Source of the DNA: Dromiciops gliroides
Lineage: Eukaryota > Chordata > Mammalia > Microbiotheria > Microbiotheriidae
Direction: 5' to 3'
Assembly: GCF_019393635.1 (NCBI RefSeq)
Contig: NC_057867.1
Location: 5,218,821 to 5,282,820 of the forward strand
Length of the DNA: 64,000 bases
Part shown: positions 1 through 11,990 of the stretch, piece after piece
Position numbering within the stretch: position 1 is the first letter of the stretch
How the letters are laid out: each line of letters begins with the position of its first letter
The notes under the pieces: model-generated
What the model was told of the DNA's origin: nothing
The model's database searches: none
What the model saw: the letters and a program-made list of their open reading frames with translations, nothing else
Made by a program: the position numbers and the translations under genes

Positions 1-290
1 CAATACTTAACAACAAAATGTCGTATATACGTTTGGAGCAGCTACATGATGCAACACATAGAGCACTGGGTTTGGAATCAGGAAGACTCCTCTTCCTGAG
101 TTCAAATCTGGTTTCAGACGCTTCCTAGCTGTCTGATCTTGGCTAAGTCCCTTCACCCTGTTTACCTCAGTTTCTTTATCTGTATAATGAGCTGGAGAAA
201 GAAATGGCGCAGCACTCCAGGATCTTGGCCAAGAAAACCCCAAATGGGATCATGGAGAATCAGGCATGAATGAAACTACTCATCAACCAA
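1..290 (+). repeat. MAR1-type SINE, old copy
   Basis: A tRNA-like head is followed by the long MAR1 body ('TGAGCTGGAGAAAGAAATGG', 'AAAACCCCAAATGGG') ending near 'GAATCAGGCATGAATG'. The flank before the head (AACAACAAAATGTCGTATA) recurs before the SINE at 10339, so this copy and that one appear to descend from one duplicated segment. Confidence 0.8.
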
Positions 291-350
291 TAACAAGTAC
301 TTTGGGAAAGCTACATCACACAATGTATACAGTACCAGTTCTAGAGTTAG

Positions 351-595
351 GAAGATTCTGGTGGTTCAGTGGATAGAGTGCCAGGTCTGGAATCAGGAAG
401 ACTTCTCTTCCTGAGTTCAAATCTGGCCTCAGACACTTTTATTACCTGTGTCACCCTGGGCAAGTTAATGAACCTCAGTTTCCTCATCTATAAAATGAGC
501 AGTAGAAGTCAATGGCAAGTCACTCCAGTATCTTTGCTAAGAAAACACCAAATGGGGTCATGAAGAGTTGGACATGACTGAAAAGTGAACAAATA
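351..595 (+). repeat. MAR1-type SINE
   Basis: The head 'GTGGTTCAGTGGATAGAGTG' and the tail 'GGGGTCATGAAGAGTTGGAC' mark a near full-length MAR1 element. It lies directly before the first L2-derived unit. Confidence 0.8.
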
Positions 596-599
596 ACAT

Positions 600-3500
600 C
601 AAAATAAGTACTTATTGAAACACTTGGACTTGCTGATTTCCCTATTCTTCTCTGAGGCAACTTAGGTAACCATGAGAACAACTTCCATATCATTTGGGAA
701 CTGTAATATCAGCTTAATTCAACAGATAGCATCTAGTGGCACATTTTATCCCATCTCCCCAATATATTCTCTTCCTTCCTTGGCCACATCTCTCACATAT
801 ATCCCCTTCTCTCCACTCACACAGACATCACCCTGGTGACTTCCAAGTTTATTGGGATGATGATGATGATGCCTCATATACTAATGGTGCAGTCAACAAG
901 CAAATCAGACAACATTTATTGAATAAACATTAGGTCACAGGCAGTATATTATATAGTATGGGAATCAAGAATGGCCAAAGGGGTCTTTACCTTGAGGAGC
1001 TAATATTGTAATTGGAGTAGACAACATGCAATCAATTATGGACACTCAGTACATCTACAGGTTAAGCAGGTATTGATATGAGAGGAAATGGCATTAGTAT
1101 CAAGGGGTATAGTGAACGGCTGCTTCTAGAAGGTGATATTTCAGCTGAGAGTTGAACTAGACCCAGGCTAGTCAGGAAGGTGACCAGTTCAAGAATAGTC
1201 TAAGAACCAGTTGATGGAAAATCCATGCAAAATGTAATCTCTGGCAGTGAAGGGTAGGCTTCTTGGATCAGAGAGGTAGTAATGAAGAACTGTAAGGTTT
1301 AAGAAATTTGGAAAGGTAAGGTGGGGACAGATTCAAGCAGTAAGAGTATTTCGTATTGAATTTTGTAATTAATAGAGTGGACTTATATTTGTAGAGTGGC
1401 GTGGCCCATCATGAGCTTTAGGAAGACCCCTTTGGGAGGTGAAATGGAAAACGTCTGACCTTGTCAATCCCCTACCCTGTAAATGCCAGCACTTCCCTAT
1501 TAACCAAAAGATCCACTACAAAAACTTCTCCTTGGCTATGAATGTCTCCTCCACTTTTCTCCTTCATACCTTTCCATTCTGCTAAGAATTTACACTGACC
1601 CATGGAGTCTTTGAACCAACCACACTGGCCTGCTTACCTTTCTTTCCCATGGTCACTGCTTCTCCAGATGCTACATCTGCTATGACTGTCCCTGGTCTCA
1701 CCATGGTCTGGTCTCTCTCTCTCTCTCCATGTCTGTGTCCTGGCTCTCCTGGCTTGCAACAAGTCTCAACTAAGACACCACCACCTGGAAGCAGCCTTCC
1801 TTTTCCCCCTTTTCCCTCTCAGATTACCTGTCATCTACTCTGCAGATGTGATGCCTGGGGGACCATTGTTGCTTGCCTGCCATACCCCTCCAATTACAAT
1901 GGGACTCTTTGGGTCTTCTGTTTCCACACTACCTAGCACACCAGTCTCCTAGTGTGCGTTTATGGTAAAATGTCTGTTGACCTGAATTGTTAAGTTGTCT
2001 ATTCTTGGGGCACCATCAGCCTCCTAGCAACCTGGAGGACAGCTTCTGAAGGATTTCCAATTGTTTACTAAGTCCAACTCTACATATAGCAATTCTTACC
2101 ACATCTTGTCCTTTCTGACTTCCCAACCTATCTTGACAAACTCCCTCAGATACATCCTCTGCTCTCCACTCACATAGACAACACCCTGATGAAAAGCTTT
2201 ATCACTAGACCTTGAGACAATAGCAACAGCCTTCTGCTTGTTCTCCTTAGCTCACATCATTCCCAACTTCCATCTACTTGCCCTTCACCTGACAAAGCCA
2301 TCTTCCTAAATCCAACGTAACTCTATAAGAACAAATGTCTCCCTATTAACCATAAAATAAAAGTTAAAGTATCTATGTGCTCCCTCCAGCCTTTGTTCCA
2401 TAATACCATTCCAATCTTCTTAAACCTTATATGACTCAATGATATGTTTGATTCGACTAGACAAGGCTCCATTGGTATTCTTTCAAAAGGACACTGATCC
2501 AAATTCTACATTTTCCATAGCTTTCCCCATCACCTCATCTTGGGCTGACCTATCTGGGTCACAGTCCCAGATTTCCTGACTTGATTCAACTCTCATTTAA
2601 AATATCACCTTTGGGAAAAAACCAGTCCCCATCCCTCTCAGTAGTAATGCTTTTTCCTCCCAGATTACCTTCCATCTTCCTTGATAGGCTGAGTATCCAT
2701 AGTTCTTTCCATGTTGTCCCCTCCAATCACAAAGTGAATTTCCCAAGGGTAGGGACTCTTGACCCTTCTTTCTTTCCACACTCCTTAGCACACTGCCTGC
2801 CAACTAAGAAGTTCTTATTTAATAAATGTTCCTTGACTCAACATGTTAATTTCCCTATTATTCCCTTGGGCACCATCATCCTCCCAGACATGGGGGACCA
2901 CTTCCATACCAGTTGCACATGTTTACACAGTATAATTCTATATATTGCACCTATCACCATATTTTCCTTTTTCTATTTTCCCAATTTATCTTGTTTCTTC
3001 CTGACCACATCTCTCAGACACATCCCCCTTCTCTCCATTCACATAGACACTGCATACTGTCTTCATTATCTAACCCCTGGACAAGAGCTATAACATTCTG
3101 GTTATTCTCCCTCTCTCAAATCCCTTCCTGTTCCAGTCCGTTTTCCATTCACTTGACAAAGGGATCTTCCTGAAGCTCATGTCTGATGATGGACTATATA
3201 ATCACAAGTGGCTCCTTATTACCTAAAAAATCAAATATGAAACCTCCTGACTATTAATGCTCTCTCCAAACTGACCTCCACCTTACCTTTTCAATTTTAT
3301 TAAACCTTACATTATACTATGCTCTCTGATCCAACAACGATAGCCCCCTCCCCCCCTGGTGTTCCTCCCAAACACTATCTCCAGACTGCATTGTCCATGG
3401 CTTTGCCCATAACCTATTCTTGGACTGCTCTGTCTGGGCTACAGTCCCAGCTTTCCTGGCTTGCTTCAAATATAAGATCAAACATAACCCTCTAGAAGCG

Positions 3501-4030
3501 CTCTTGCTCTGTTCTCCTCAATACTAAGGCCTCTCCCTCTCAGATGACTTTCCACTTACCCTGTATAGGTGATGGCTGAGTATGTTAAGTTGATTGCTGT
3601 TCCCCTACAGTTACAATGTGAGTTACTCAACTGTTGGGACTCTTTTAGCCATTCTTTATTTCCATACTACTTAGCACATTTCCAGTCCCCTAATAAGTAT
3701 TTATTGAATTAATGTTTGTCGATTTGACTTGTTTTCTCTGTTATTCTCAGAGACAACATCACATTATCAGTCAACCTCAAGACAACTTCCATATCATTTG
3801 CAATGGTTTACTCAGTCTAATGCTACACACAGAATCTATTGTCATATTTTATCATTTCTGTCTTCCCAATGTATCTTATTTCTTCCTTGACCACATCTCT
3901 CAGATACTCTCCCTTCTCTCCAAAAGATTAGGAACTCTCCTTGCCTTTCTTTGCATTTACAACACTTAGCACATGACCTGGCAAATAAGAAGCTCTAAAT
4001 AAAGGCTGGCTGACTTGACTGGTTTCTTTC
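600..4030 (+). repeat. Tandem array of L2-derived units of about 870 bp
   Basis: The text around 'TTGACCACATCTCTCAGACA', 'TAGCAATAGCCTTCTGCTTG' and 'TTAGCACA..CCTGGCA' matches the 3' part of LINE-2. The same unit start, a 'TTGACTTGAC...TTTCC.TATTCT' segment followed by 'AACTTCCATATCATTTG', recurs near 610, 1975, 2835 and 3712, so the last spacings are about 860 and 877 bp. Further units lie at 8.0-9.78 kb and 10.57-11.26 kb. The short open frames here (for example 2581-3093) are not conserved between units and I treat them as chance. Confidence 0.6.
920..1440 (-). repeat. Inverted L2 3'-end fragment inside the array
   Basis: The text 'AACATTTATTGAATAAACATTAGGTCACAGG' style run and 'CCTTGAGGAGCTAATATTG' is the reverse complement of an L2 3' end. 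It interrupts the otherwise direct units and lengthens the spacing between the first two. Confidence 0.5.
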
Positions 4031-4088
4031 CCCAGGGCTCCTAGTCTACCTTCTAGGGCTACCTTCACAACATCTCTCTTCACAGATG

Positions 4089-4172
4089 TTTCATTCATTC
4101 ATTCATTCATTCATTCATTCATTCATTCATGCATTCTTCCATCCATGCATGCATGCATTCATTCATTCATGC
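4089..4172. repeat. (ATTC)n / (GCAT)n tetranucleotide repeat
   Basis: An almost uninterrupted CATT run changes into GCAT repeats. It sits at the 3' end of an L2 unit, where L2 tails carry short tandem repeats. Confidence 0.9.
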
Positions 4173-5410
4173 TCTTTCATCCATGCACACCAGTCCCTTG
4201 CTGCTCTTCCCTCCTGACAGTCCATCTGTGGATGCTTTTCCTCTTCATTTGTGGCTATTTCTCCTAGTCACTTGGCAGGATTTCTCACTGGACTTGCTCC
4301 ATTTACTCACTAGGTGTCTCAGAGATTGTACCATAGAGTGTTTCTCTGATAACTATCTTGGTTTTCTACATTCAGAAGTTTGCCCAAATTTGAGTCTATT
4401 ATTTCTCCCATTATCATGTTTGGGCTTTTTGACTCGCCCTGTTCTTGAGAGACCTAGAACCTCCAAGATGTCTCTACCTGCACTAACTTGAAGATCAATG
4501 TTTTGTTTCTTTGGTTTAGTGCCTGGACATTCCTCATGCTGAAACACCCATCCTCCCCTGGGGCCTCTTTGCCCTGGAACACTGCTCTACCACGCTGGCC
4601 CCTTTCATCCATTGATGAATCCCTCCTAAGGCTGGGGCCTCCTGAGGCTGGAACATCCATCCACTTCAGTGGCCTCCTCACCCTGGAACATTGCTCCACC
4701 AGGCTGGCCTTCTCCTGCCATGCCTGAGGTCCTCTAAGGGTCTCCATTTCAGGGATGGGCCATTTCTGACAACGTTTATGAATGTCCAGACTTCATCATA
4801 ATGCCTCAGGTGTAGTCTCACCCTCAAACCTCTTTCAGTCACTGGGACCTCCTCATGCTGGAGCATCCATCCACTTTGGTAGACTTCTCACCCTGAAACA
4901 TCCCTCCACCAGGCTGGCCTCCTCTTGCCATTCCTGAGGTCCTCCAAGGGTCACCATTCAAGGATGGCCGCAGATCCCATAACCTTGATTCTGCTTCCAG
5001 CACTGTTTCTGAATGTCCAGATGTCAATGCAGTGCTTCGGCTGTAGTCTCCCCTTTGCGCCTCTTCTAGTGCTGGAACACCCATCCAATTCAGTGGCCTT
5101 CTCACTTTGGAACATCCCTCCACCAGGCTGGCCTCCTTCTGCCATTCCTGAGGTCCTCCAGGGGTCACCATTTCAGGGAGGGGCCCAGGTCATAATGTCT
5201 TGATTCCACTTTGAGCATTCTTTCTGAATTTCCAGACTTCAATGCAATGCCTCAGCTGTAGCCTCACCCTTGAGCCTCCTTCATTGCCTGGGGACTCCTC
5301 ACCCTGGAACATCTCTTCACCACATTGACATCCTTTTGCCATTCCTGAGGTCCTCCATGGGTCACCATTTCAGGGAGGGGCCCAGGTCACATTTCTGACA
5401 TTGTTTATGA

Positions 5411-6791
5411 GTATCCAGACTTCATCATAATGCTTCAAGTGTAGTCTCACCCTTGAGCCTCTTCCAGTCACTGGGACCTCCTCATGCTTCCAGCACTGTT
5501 TCTGAATGTCCAGATGTCAATGCAGTGCCTCAGCTATAGTCTCCCCTTTGAGCCTCTTCCAATGCATAGGGACTCTCCACGCTGGAACACCCATCCAATT
5601 CAGTGGCCTTCTCACCTTGGAACATCCCTCCACCAGGCTGGCCTCCTTCTGCCATTCCTGAGGTCCTCCAGGGGTCACCATTTCAGGGAGGGGCCCAGGT
5701 CACATAACCTTGATTCCATTTCTGACAATGTTTATGAATGTCCAGACTTCATCATAATGCCTCAGCTGTAGTCTCACCCTTGAGCCTCTTCCAGTCACTG
5801 GGACCTCCTCATGCTTCCAGCACTGTTTCTGAGTGTCCAGATGTCAATGCAGTGCCTCAGCTATAGTCTCCCCTTTGAGCCTCTTCCAATGCATAGGGAC
5901 TCTCCACGCTGGAACACCCATCCAATTCAGTGGCCTTCTCACCTTGGAACATCCCTCCACCAGGCTGGCCTCCTTCTGCCATTCCTGAGGTCCTCCAGGG
6001 GTCACCATTTCAGGGAGGGGCCCAGGTCACATAACCTTGATTCCATTTCTGACAATGTTTATGAATGTCCAGACTTCATCATAATGCCTCAGCTGTAGTC
6101 TCACCCTTGAGCCTCTTCCAGTCACTGGGACCTCCTCATGCTTCCAGCACTGTTTCTGAGTGTCCAGATGTCAATGCAGTGCCTCAGCTATAGTCTCCCC
6201 TTTGAGCCTCTTCCAATGCATAGGGACTCTCCACGCTGGAACACCCATCCAATTCAGTGGCCTTCTCACCTTGGAACATCCCTCCACCAGGCTGGCCTCC
6301 TTCTGCCATTCCTGAGGTCCTCCAGGGGTCACCATTTCAGGGAGGGGCCCAGGTCACATAACCTTGATTCCATTTCTGACAATGTTTATGAATGTCCAGA
6401 CTTCATCATAATGCCTCAGCTGTAGTCTCACCCTTGAGCCTCTTCCAGTCACTGGGACCTCCTCATGCTTCCAGCACTGTTTCTGAGTGTCCAGATGTCA
6501 ATGCAGTGCCTCAGCTATAGTCTCCCCTTTGAGCCTCTTCCAATGCATAGGGACTCTCCACGCTGGAACACCCATCCAATTCAGTGGCCTTCTCACCTTG
6601 GAACATCCCTCCACCAGGCTGGCCTCCTTCTGCCATTCCTGAGGTCCTCCAGGGGTCACCATTTCAGGGAGGGGCCCAGGTCACATAACCTTGATTCCAT
6701 TTCTGACAATGTTTATGAATGTCCAGATTTCATCATAATGCCTCAGCTGTAGTCTCACCCTTGAGCCTCTTCCAGTCGCTGAGACCTCCTC
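5411..6791. repeat. Four-copy 327-bp higher-order repeat
   Basis: Blocks beginning at 5484, 5811, 6138 and 6465 are spaced exactly 327 bp and differ at very few bases. Each block is one 233-bp unit plus one truncated 94-bp unit. A partial copy precedes 5484. The near identity points to recent amplification or gene conversion. Confidence 0.93.
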
Positions 6792-6874
6792 ACACCATCC
6801 ACCTCAGTGGCCTTTTCACACCAGAACCTCCCTCCTGGTCTCCTGAAGCCCTTCCTGAGGTCTCCATTTCAGGG

Positions 6875-7925
6875 ATGGGTGCAGGTCTCATTACCTTGAT
6901 TCTGCTTCCTGCAGTGTCTGAATCTCCAGACATCAATCCAGTGCCTCAGCTGTAGACTCACCCATGAACATCTTTCAGTGCATGGGGACTCTACAGGCTG
7001 GAGCATCTGTCCACTTCCATGGCCTTCTCACCCTGAGACACCCTCGCCGCCTCCTGCCATTCTGAGGTCCTCCATGCATTTCCATGCCAGGGACAGGCCC
7101 AGGTTGTATCATTTTGATTCTGTTTCCAAGAGGGTGTCAGAATTTCTACAAGTCAACACAATCACTCAGCTGTAGCCTCCCCTCAGAGCCTTTCCTGTAG
7201 TACCCAAGGACTCCTCATGCTGTAACATCCATCCACGTCAGTGGCCTTTTCACACCAGAACATCCCTCCTGCTCTCCTTCAGCCATTCCTGAGGTCCTCC
7301 ATGGCTCTCCATTTCAGGGATGGGCGCAGGTCCCATTACCTTGATTCTGCTTCCTGAAAAGCGTCTGAGTCTCCAGACATCAATCCAGTGCCTCAGCTGT
7401 AGACTCACCCATGAACATCTTTCAGTGCATGGGGACTCTACAGGCTGGAGCATCTGTCCACTTCCATGGCCTTCTCACCCTGAGACACCCTCGCCGCCTC
7501 CTGCCATTCTGAGGTCCTCCATGCATTTCCATGCCAGGGACAGGCCCAGGTTGTATCATTTTGATTCTGTTTCCAAGAGGGTGTCAGAATTTCTACAAGT
7601 CAACACAATCACTCAGCTGTAGCCTCCCCTCAGAGCCTTTCCTGTAGTACCCAAGGACTCCTCATGCTGTAACATCCATCCACGTCAGTGGCCTTTTCAC
7701 ACCAGAACATCCCTCCTGCTCTCCTTCAGCCATTCCTGAGGTCCTCCATGGCTCTCCATTTCAGGGATGGGCGCAGGTCCCATTACCTTGATTCTGCTTC
7801 CTGAAAAGCGTCTGAGTCTCCAGACATCAATCCAGTGCCTCAGCTGTAGACTCACCCATGAACATCTTTCAGTGCATGGGGACTCTACAGGCTGGAGCAT
7901 CCGTCCACTTCAGTGGCCTTCTCAC
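6875..7925. repeat. 447-bp higher-order repeat, two full copies and a partial one
   Basis: The block around 7250-7453 recurs at 7697-7900, a spacing of 447 bp, with a more diverged copy starting near 6877. Each block holds two subunits of about 218 and 229 bp and carries 'GAAAAGCGTCTGAGTCTCC'. The last copy passes into a diverged unit after 7900. Confidence 0.9.
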
Positions 7926-8360
7926 CTTGGGACATCCCTCCCCTTTTGCCATTTCTGAGGTCTTTCAGGGATCTCCATTTCAGGGATGGACCCAGGTTAT
8001 ATTCCCTTCTGTATCATCCTCAACTGTTTAATCAGTCTAACTACCCAAATCACATGTATTACCACAGTTTACCCTTTAAATCTTCTCAATATAAGACAGT
8101 TCTCACTTTATGTAAATTTGCATTACACAAATTCTACTTTACCTAAAGAATTCTGAAAGAAATCCACATTCCCCAAAACTGCCCATGTTCACTTGCCTGC
8201 CCAAAACTCTACAGAAGCAGAGAAAGATTCCAAGGTCTTCCAGTGCATCCTAGGCCATCACCAGTCATCTTGACTTTGGGCTTATCCCTGGACTTCAATG
8301 ACTCTGGAAGAGATAGCGAGGGTGACAACTGCACAACTCTGCATCATTAAAATCCAATTC

Positions 8361-8508
8361 AGGGGCGGCTAGGTGGTGCAGTGGATAGAGCACTGGCCCT
8401 GGATTCAGGAGGACCTGAGTTCAAATCTGACCTCAGACACTTGACACTTACTAGCTGTGTGACCCTGGGCAAGTCAGTTAACCCTCATTGCCCTGAAAAA
8501 CAAACAAA
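8361..8508 (+). repeat. Short tRNA-derived SINE with target-site duplication
   Basis: The element begins GGGGCGGCTAGGTGG and ends in a CAAA-rich tail. AAATCCAATTC flanks it on both sides, a clear target-site duplication that fits L1-type insertion. Confidence 0.92.
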
Positions 8509-8539
8509 AAATCCAATTCGCACTCAAGAAAAGGCATCA

Positions 8540-8942
8540 CCCTGTGATGGTATTGGTCCTCTTTGAAAAGGAAGGACCAGCAACAGCACTGTGTTCTCTT
8601 TCTCTGGTCCTGCCCCTTGTCTTAGAGCTCAACAGCCCAACCAAAAAACCCTCCCCAAATGAGAGCAAAAGAACGAACGCATGGAGAGACCACCATCACC
8701 ACTAGACTTGAGAGAGGGGACTTTGCCTGCTCCCCTCAACTGCTTGCCTGACTGGCCCCTCTTTGCGTGTACTGTGTCTGCCCCTGGCCTGAGTGTTGGT
8801 GGTGCCACCCTCTTCTCTCAACTTCTTGTCTGGCCCTAGGTTTCCACCACCCTGTGTTCTTCCTTTCTATGTACCCTGCCTCACTTCCCCACATCACTGT
8901 GTGAATTAAAGGTCTGCAAAACCATCTACTTAAAAAAACAAA
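8540..8942 (+). other. Unassigned segment ending in ATTAAA and poly(A)
   Basis: The L2 unit is interrupted here by sequence I do not recognise. It ends with ATTAAA at 8905-8910 and an A-rich run from about 8932, then L2 text resumes. That layout suggests a retrocopied transcript 3' end, but no source gene is recognisable and no target-site duplication was found. Confidence 0.3.
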
Positions 8943-8944
8943 AA

Positions 8945-9785
8945 TTGCCTGTATTTTGTTTCTCCTTCACGCGCAGCTCTCAGACACATGCCCTTCTCTG
9001 GAATCACACAGACAGCACACCAGTACAAGTCCTCATTACCTCTTTTCTGGACGATAGCAATAGCCTTCTGCTTGTTCTCCCTACCTCCAATCATTCCCCA
9101 TGCCAATCCCTTTTCTATTCACCTAAACAAAGGAATCTTCCTCAATTTCATGTCCATCCATGTCACTATAAATACACGTGGCTCCCTATTACCTACAATA
9201 TCAAATACAAAATATTCTTTGCCTATTAATGTTCTCTCCAACCTGTCCTCCACCTTACAATTTCAACATTCTCAAACCTTACACTGATCCATGATCTCTC
9301 TGATTCAACAAGTCTAGCCTTCCTGGGGTTCCTTTGCACTGTACATCTCCACACTTGACCTTTTCCAAGGCTCTTTCATCACCTAGCCTTGGACTATCCT
9401 TTTATTAGTCAGTCACCTTTCTGACGTTCCTGCTTTGCATCAACTCTCAGCTAAAGGATCACCTTCTCAAAAGCAGCCTGTCCTGGACTTTTTCTCTCAA
9501 TACAAATGCCTTTCACTCTCAGATTAGGTTCCATATACCCTTTAGATAGGCGCAGTGTCCAGAGCTGATTGCATGGAGACTCCTTCAATTACAATATGAG
9601 CCGCTCAAGGCAGGGACTCTATTGGCCCTTTTGTTTCCACAACACAGAGCACACTTCCTGGAACCTAACAAGGATTGTCTGAATAAATATTGGTTGACTC
9701 AACTTGCTGATTTCACTGTTACTCTCTCAAGTATCATCATTGTCCTAATGAAACTAGAGGAAAACTTCCATAACATTTGTGAATG
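8945..9785 (+). repeat. L2-derived unit
   Basis: It follows the same order of blocks as the units at 2-4 kb: 'CTCTCAGACACATG', 'TAGCAATAGCCTTCTGCTTG', 'GCAGGGACTCTATTGG', then 'GACTCAACTTGCTGATTTC'. It is interrupted at its 3' end by MAR1 SINEs. Confidence 0.6.
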
Positions 9786-9796
9786 TCATCCAGTCG

Positions 9797-10049
9797 AGGG
9801 CAGCTAGGTGGCACAGTAGATAGAGTGTCAGGTCTGGAATCAGGAAGACTCCTCTTCCTGAGTTCAAATCTGGCCTCAGACACTTCCTAGCTGTGTGACT
9901 CTGGGGAAGTCAACCCTGTTTGATTCAGTTCCTCATCTGTAAAATGAACTGGAGAAGGAAATCACAAACCACTCCATTATCTTTGTCTAAAAAAAACCCC
10001 AAATGGGTTCACAGAGTTGGACACAACTAAAACTACTCGCCGACAAAAA
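9797..10049 (+). repeat. MAR1-type SINE
   Basis: Head GGGCAGCTAGGTGGCACAG, body 'AAAATGAACTGGAGAAGGAA', tail 'ACAGAGTTGGACACAACTAA'. It is the first of three MAR1 elements lying head to tail. Confidence 0.85.
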
Positions 10050-10051
10050 AC

Positions 10052-10315
10052 AAGCAGCCAGGTGTTTCAGTGGATAGAGTGCCAGGTCTGGAATCAGGAA
10101 AACTCCTCTTCCTGAGTTCAGATCTGGCCTCAGACACTTCCTAGCTGTATGACCCTGGGCAAGTCACTTCACCCTGTTTTCCTCAGTTCCTCATCTACAA
10201 AATGAGCTGGAGAAGCAAACGGCAAACCACTCCAGTATCTTTGCCAAGAAAATTCCAAATGGGGACAGGAAGAATCGGATGCAACAGAAATGACGGAACA
10301 ACAGTAACATTAACA
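10052..10315 (+). repeat. MAR1-type SINE
   Basis: Head 'GCAGCCAGGTGTTTCAGTGG' and a complete body to 'GGAACAACAGTAACATTAAC'. Only a few bases separate it from the copy upstream. Confidence 0.85.
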
Positions 10316-10338
10316 ACAAAATGTTGTATACACATTTT

Positions 10339-10565
10339 GGGCAGCTAGGTGGCGCAGCAGATAGAGCACATACAGAGTTTGGAATTAGGAAGACTCCTCT
10401 CCATGAGTTCAAATCTGGCCTCACACACTTCCTAGCTGTGTCACTCTGGGGAAGTCACTTCACCCCGTTTGCCTCAAAATGAGCTGGAGAACGAAACTAT
10501 AAATCACTTTAGTATCTTTGACAAGAAAAGCTCAAATGGGTTCATGAAGAATCAAAAGTGACTTC
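10339..10565 (+). repeat. MAR1-type SINE
   Basis: Head GGGCAGCTAGGTGGCGCAG, tail 'TTCATGAAGAATCAAAAGTG'. The preceding AACAACAAAATGTTGTATA matches the flank at position 12, linking the two array ends. Confidence 0.85.
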
Positions 10566-11260
10566 AATGATGGCACTATTGCCATATTTTATCCTATCTT
10601 CCTAACGTTTCTTGGTTCTTCCTTGACCTCATATCTCTGACACATTCCCTCCATACCAATGCCTTTCACTGTGGCTGAGGGACCACAGTTGCTTACATGT
10701 TATCCCTCTCCAATTGCAATGTGAGCTCCCAAGAAAAGGGACTATTTTGCCCTGGTTCCACACTACATAAAACATTGTCTGTCATCTAAAAGGAACTTAT
10801 TGAATTAATGTTTGTTGATTTTCCTGTTACTCTCTGCAACACCAGCATCCTCCCAGTCAACCTTAGTATTTCCTATCATTTGCAACTGTTTACTCAGTCT
10901 AACTCTACATATAGAATCTCTTACTGCATTTTATCCTTTCTCTTCCAAATTTATCTTGCTTCTTCCTTGACCACATCTCCCAGACACATACCCTCCATTC
11001 CAATCACACTGACACAACCCTGTTGCAAGCTCTCATTACCTCTCTTCTGGATAATAGCAATAATTGCCTTCTGTTTCTTCTCCATACCTCAAATCATTTC
11101 CCATTTCAGTCCATTTTCCATTCACCAGCCAAAGACTCTCCCTAAAGCTCAGGTCTTATGTTATTAACCCCTTACTCTATAAATTCCTATTAACTAAATA
11201 TCAAATACCAAAAAAGACTCACTTTGCCCAATAATGTTCTCCTCAAACTGTCTACTTCAT
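10566..11260 (+). repeat. L2-derived unit, internally deleted
   Basis: It begins with the 'GCCATATTTTATCC' and 'CTTCCTTGACCTCAT' blocks, jumps to the distal 'GCCTTTCACTGTGGCTGAGG' block, then restarts with 'TTGTTGATTTTCCTGTTACT' near 10810. It is the last recognisable unit of the array. Confidence 0.55.
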
Positions 11261-11990
11261 TCATTTCCCTAATACACAGGGTTCTCAGTCTCATCAGGTG
11301 TTCATTTTCCTTTGTCTTGCAATATTTATTCAGAGATGTTTTGACTCCTTTGGATATCTCGGAAGGCATGTTTCTTTCCACTATTATTCTCTCCCTTATT
11401 TATCTATTTGTGCTCAAAGTCTTTCATTAAGTTTTCTTCCTCCTGAGATCTTTGGTAATTTCAGTCTTTTTTCCTCATATGTAGTCTCTTTGATGGCAGC
11501 TTCCCAAGGTGCTGGACCTTAGAGGCATCCCACCCTCCTCCTACACTGGGAAATTAAATCTTCAACCAGCTTCAGTTTCTGAATTACTGAATGGGATCAT
11601 TCAGAGTCTACGTGGTTTTTTCCTTTCCCTGCCACCTCGACAAAAAGGCCTCATGTGCTAGAGTGCAGAGAGCCCAGAAAAAAGACAGAGAAGAATTTCC
11701 TTTACAGACCATGACAAAACAATTATAGTCAATAAAGGAAATTTCAAGCAAAGAATAAATAAATGAATAAATAAATAAAAGATTTAAATGGAGACTAAAT
11801 AATGCCATCCCAAAGAAGGGTTGAACAGAAGACTAAATCACAGAAATGATCAATAACCTTAGCAACAAGAGGAGAACTCTGTCGTGACATGCTCAGATTG
11901 ATATGGGACAGCCAAGGCAGCTCTTTTCATCTCTCTGCATATTCATCAAGGAGAGAGAAATAAGGGAGTAATTCATTGAGTACATGACTA
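11261..11990. other. No recognisable feature
   Basis: The stretch is AT-rich with only short open frames on both strands. I recognise neither coding exons nor a named repeat. Confidence 0.4.

Larger units (their letters stand above)
4530..7985. repeat. Complex minisatellite/satellite array, unit about 230 bp
   Basis: A unit containing 'CCATTCCTGAGGTCCTCCA', 'CATTTCAGGGA.GGG', 'TTGATTC', 'TGTCCAGA' and 'CTCAGCTGTAG' repeats through the whole interval. Successive CTCAGCTGTAG-like anchors lie near 4803, 5036, 5250, 5432, 5527, 5760 and 5854, giving full units of about 233 bp and truncated ones of about 94 bp. Outer units are diverged and inner ones nearly identical. Each copy yields short open frames on both strands, but they start and stop within the unit and resemble no protein I know. 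Confidence 0.9.

Noticed and set aside
5484-6752. Four identical 95-codon frames spaced 327 bp
   Set aside because: They are copies of the same non-coding tandem unit, with stops at unit boundaries and no conservation in the diverged units.
4089-8000. CRISPR-like array
   Set aside because: Units are 230-447 bp with no short repeat/unique spacer pattern, and the genome is mammalian.
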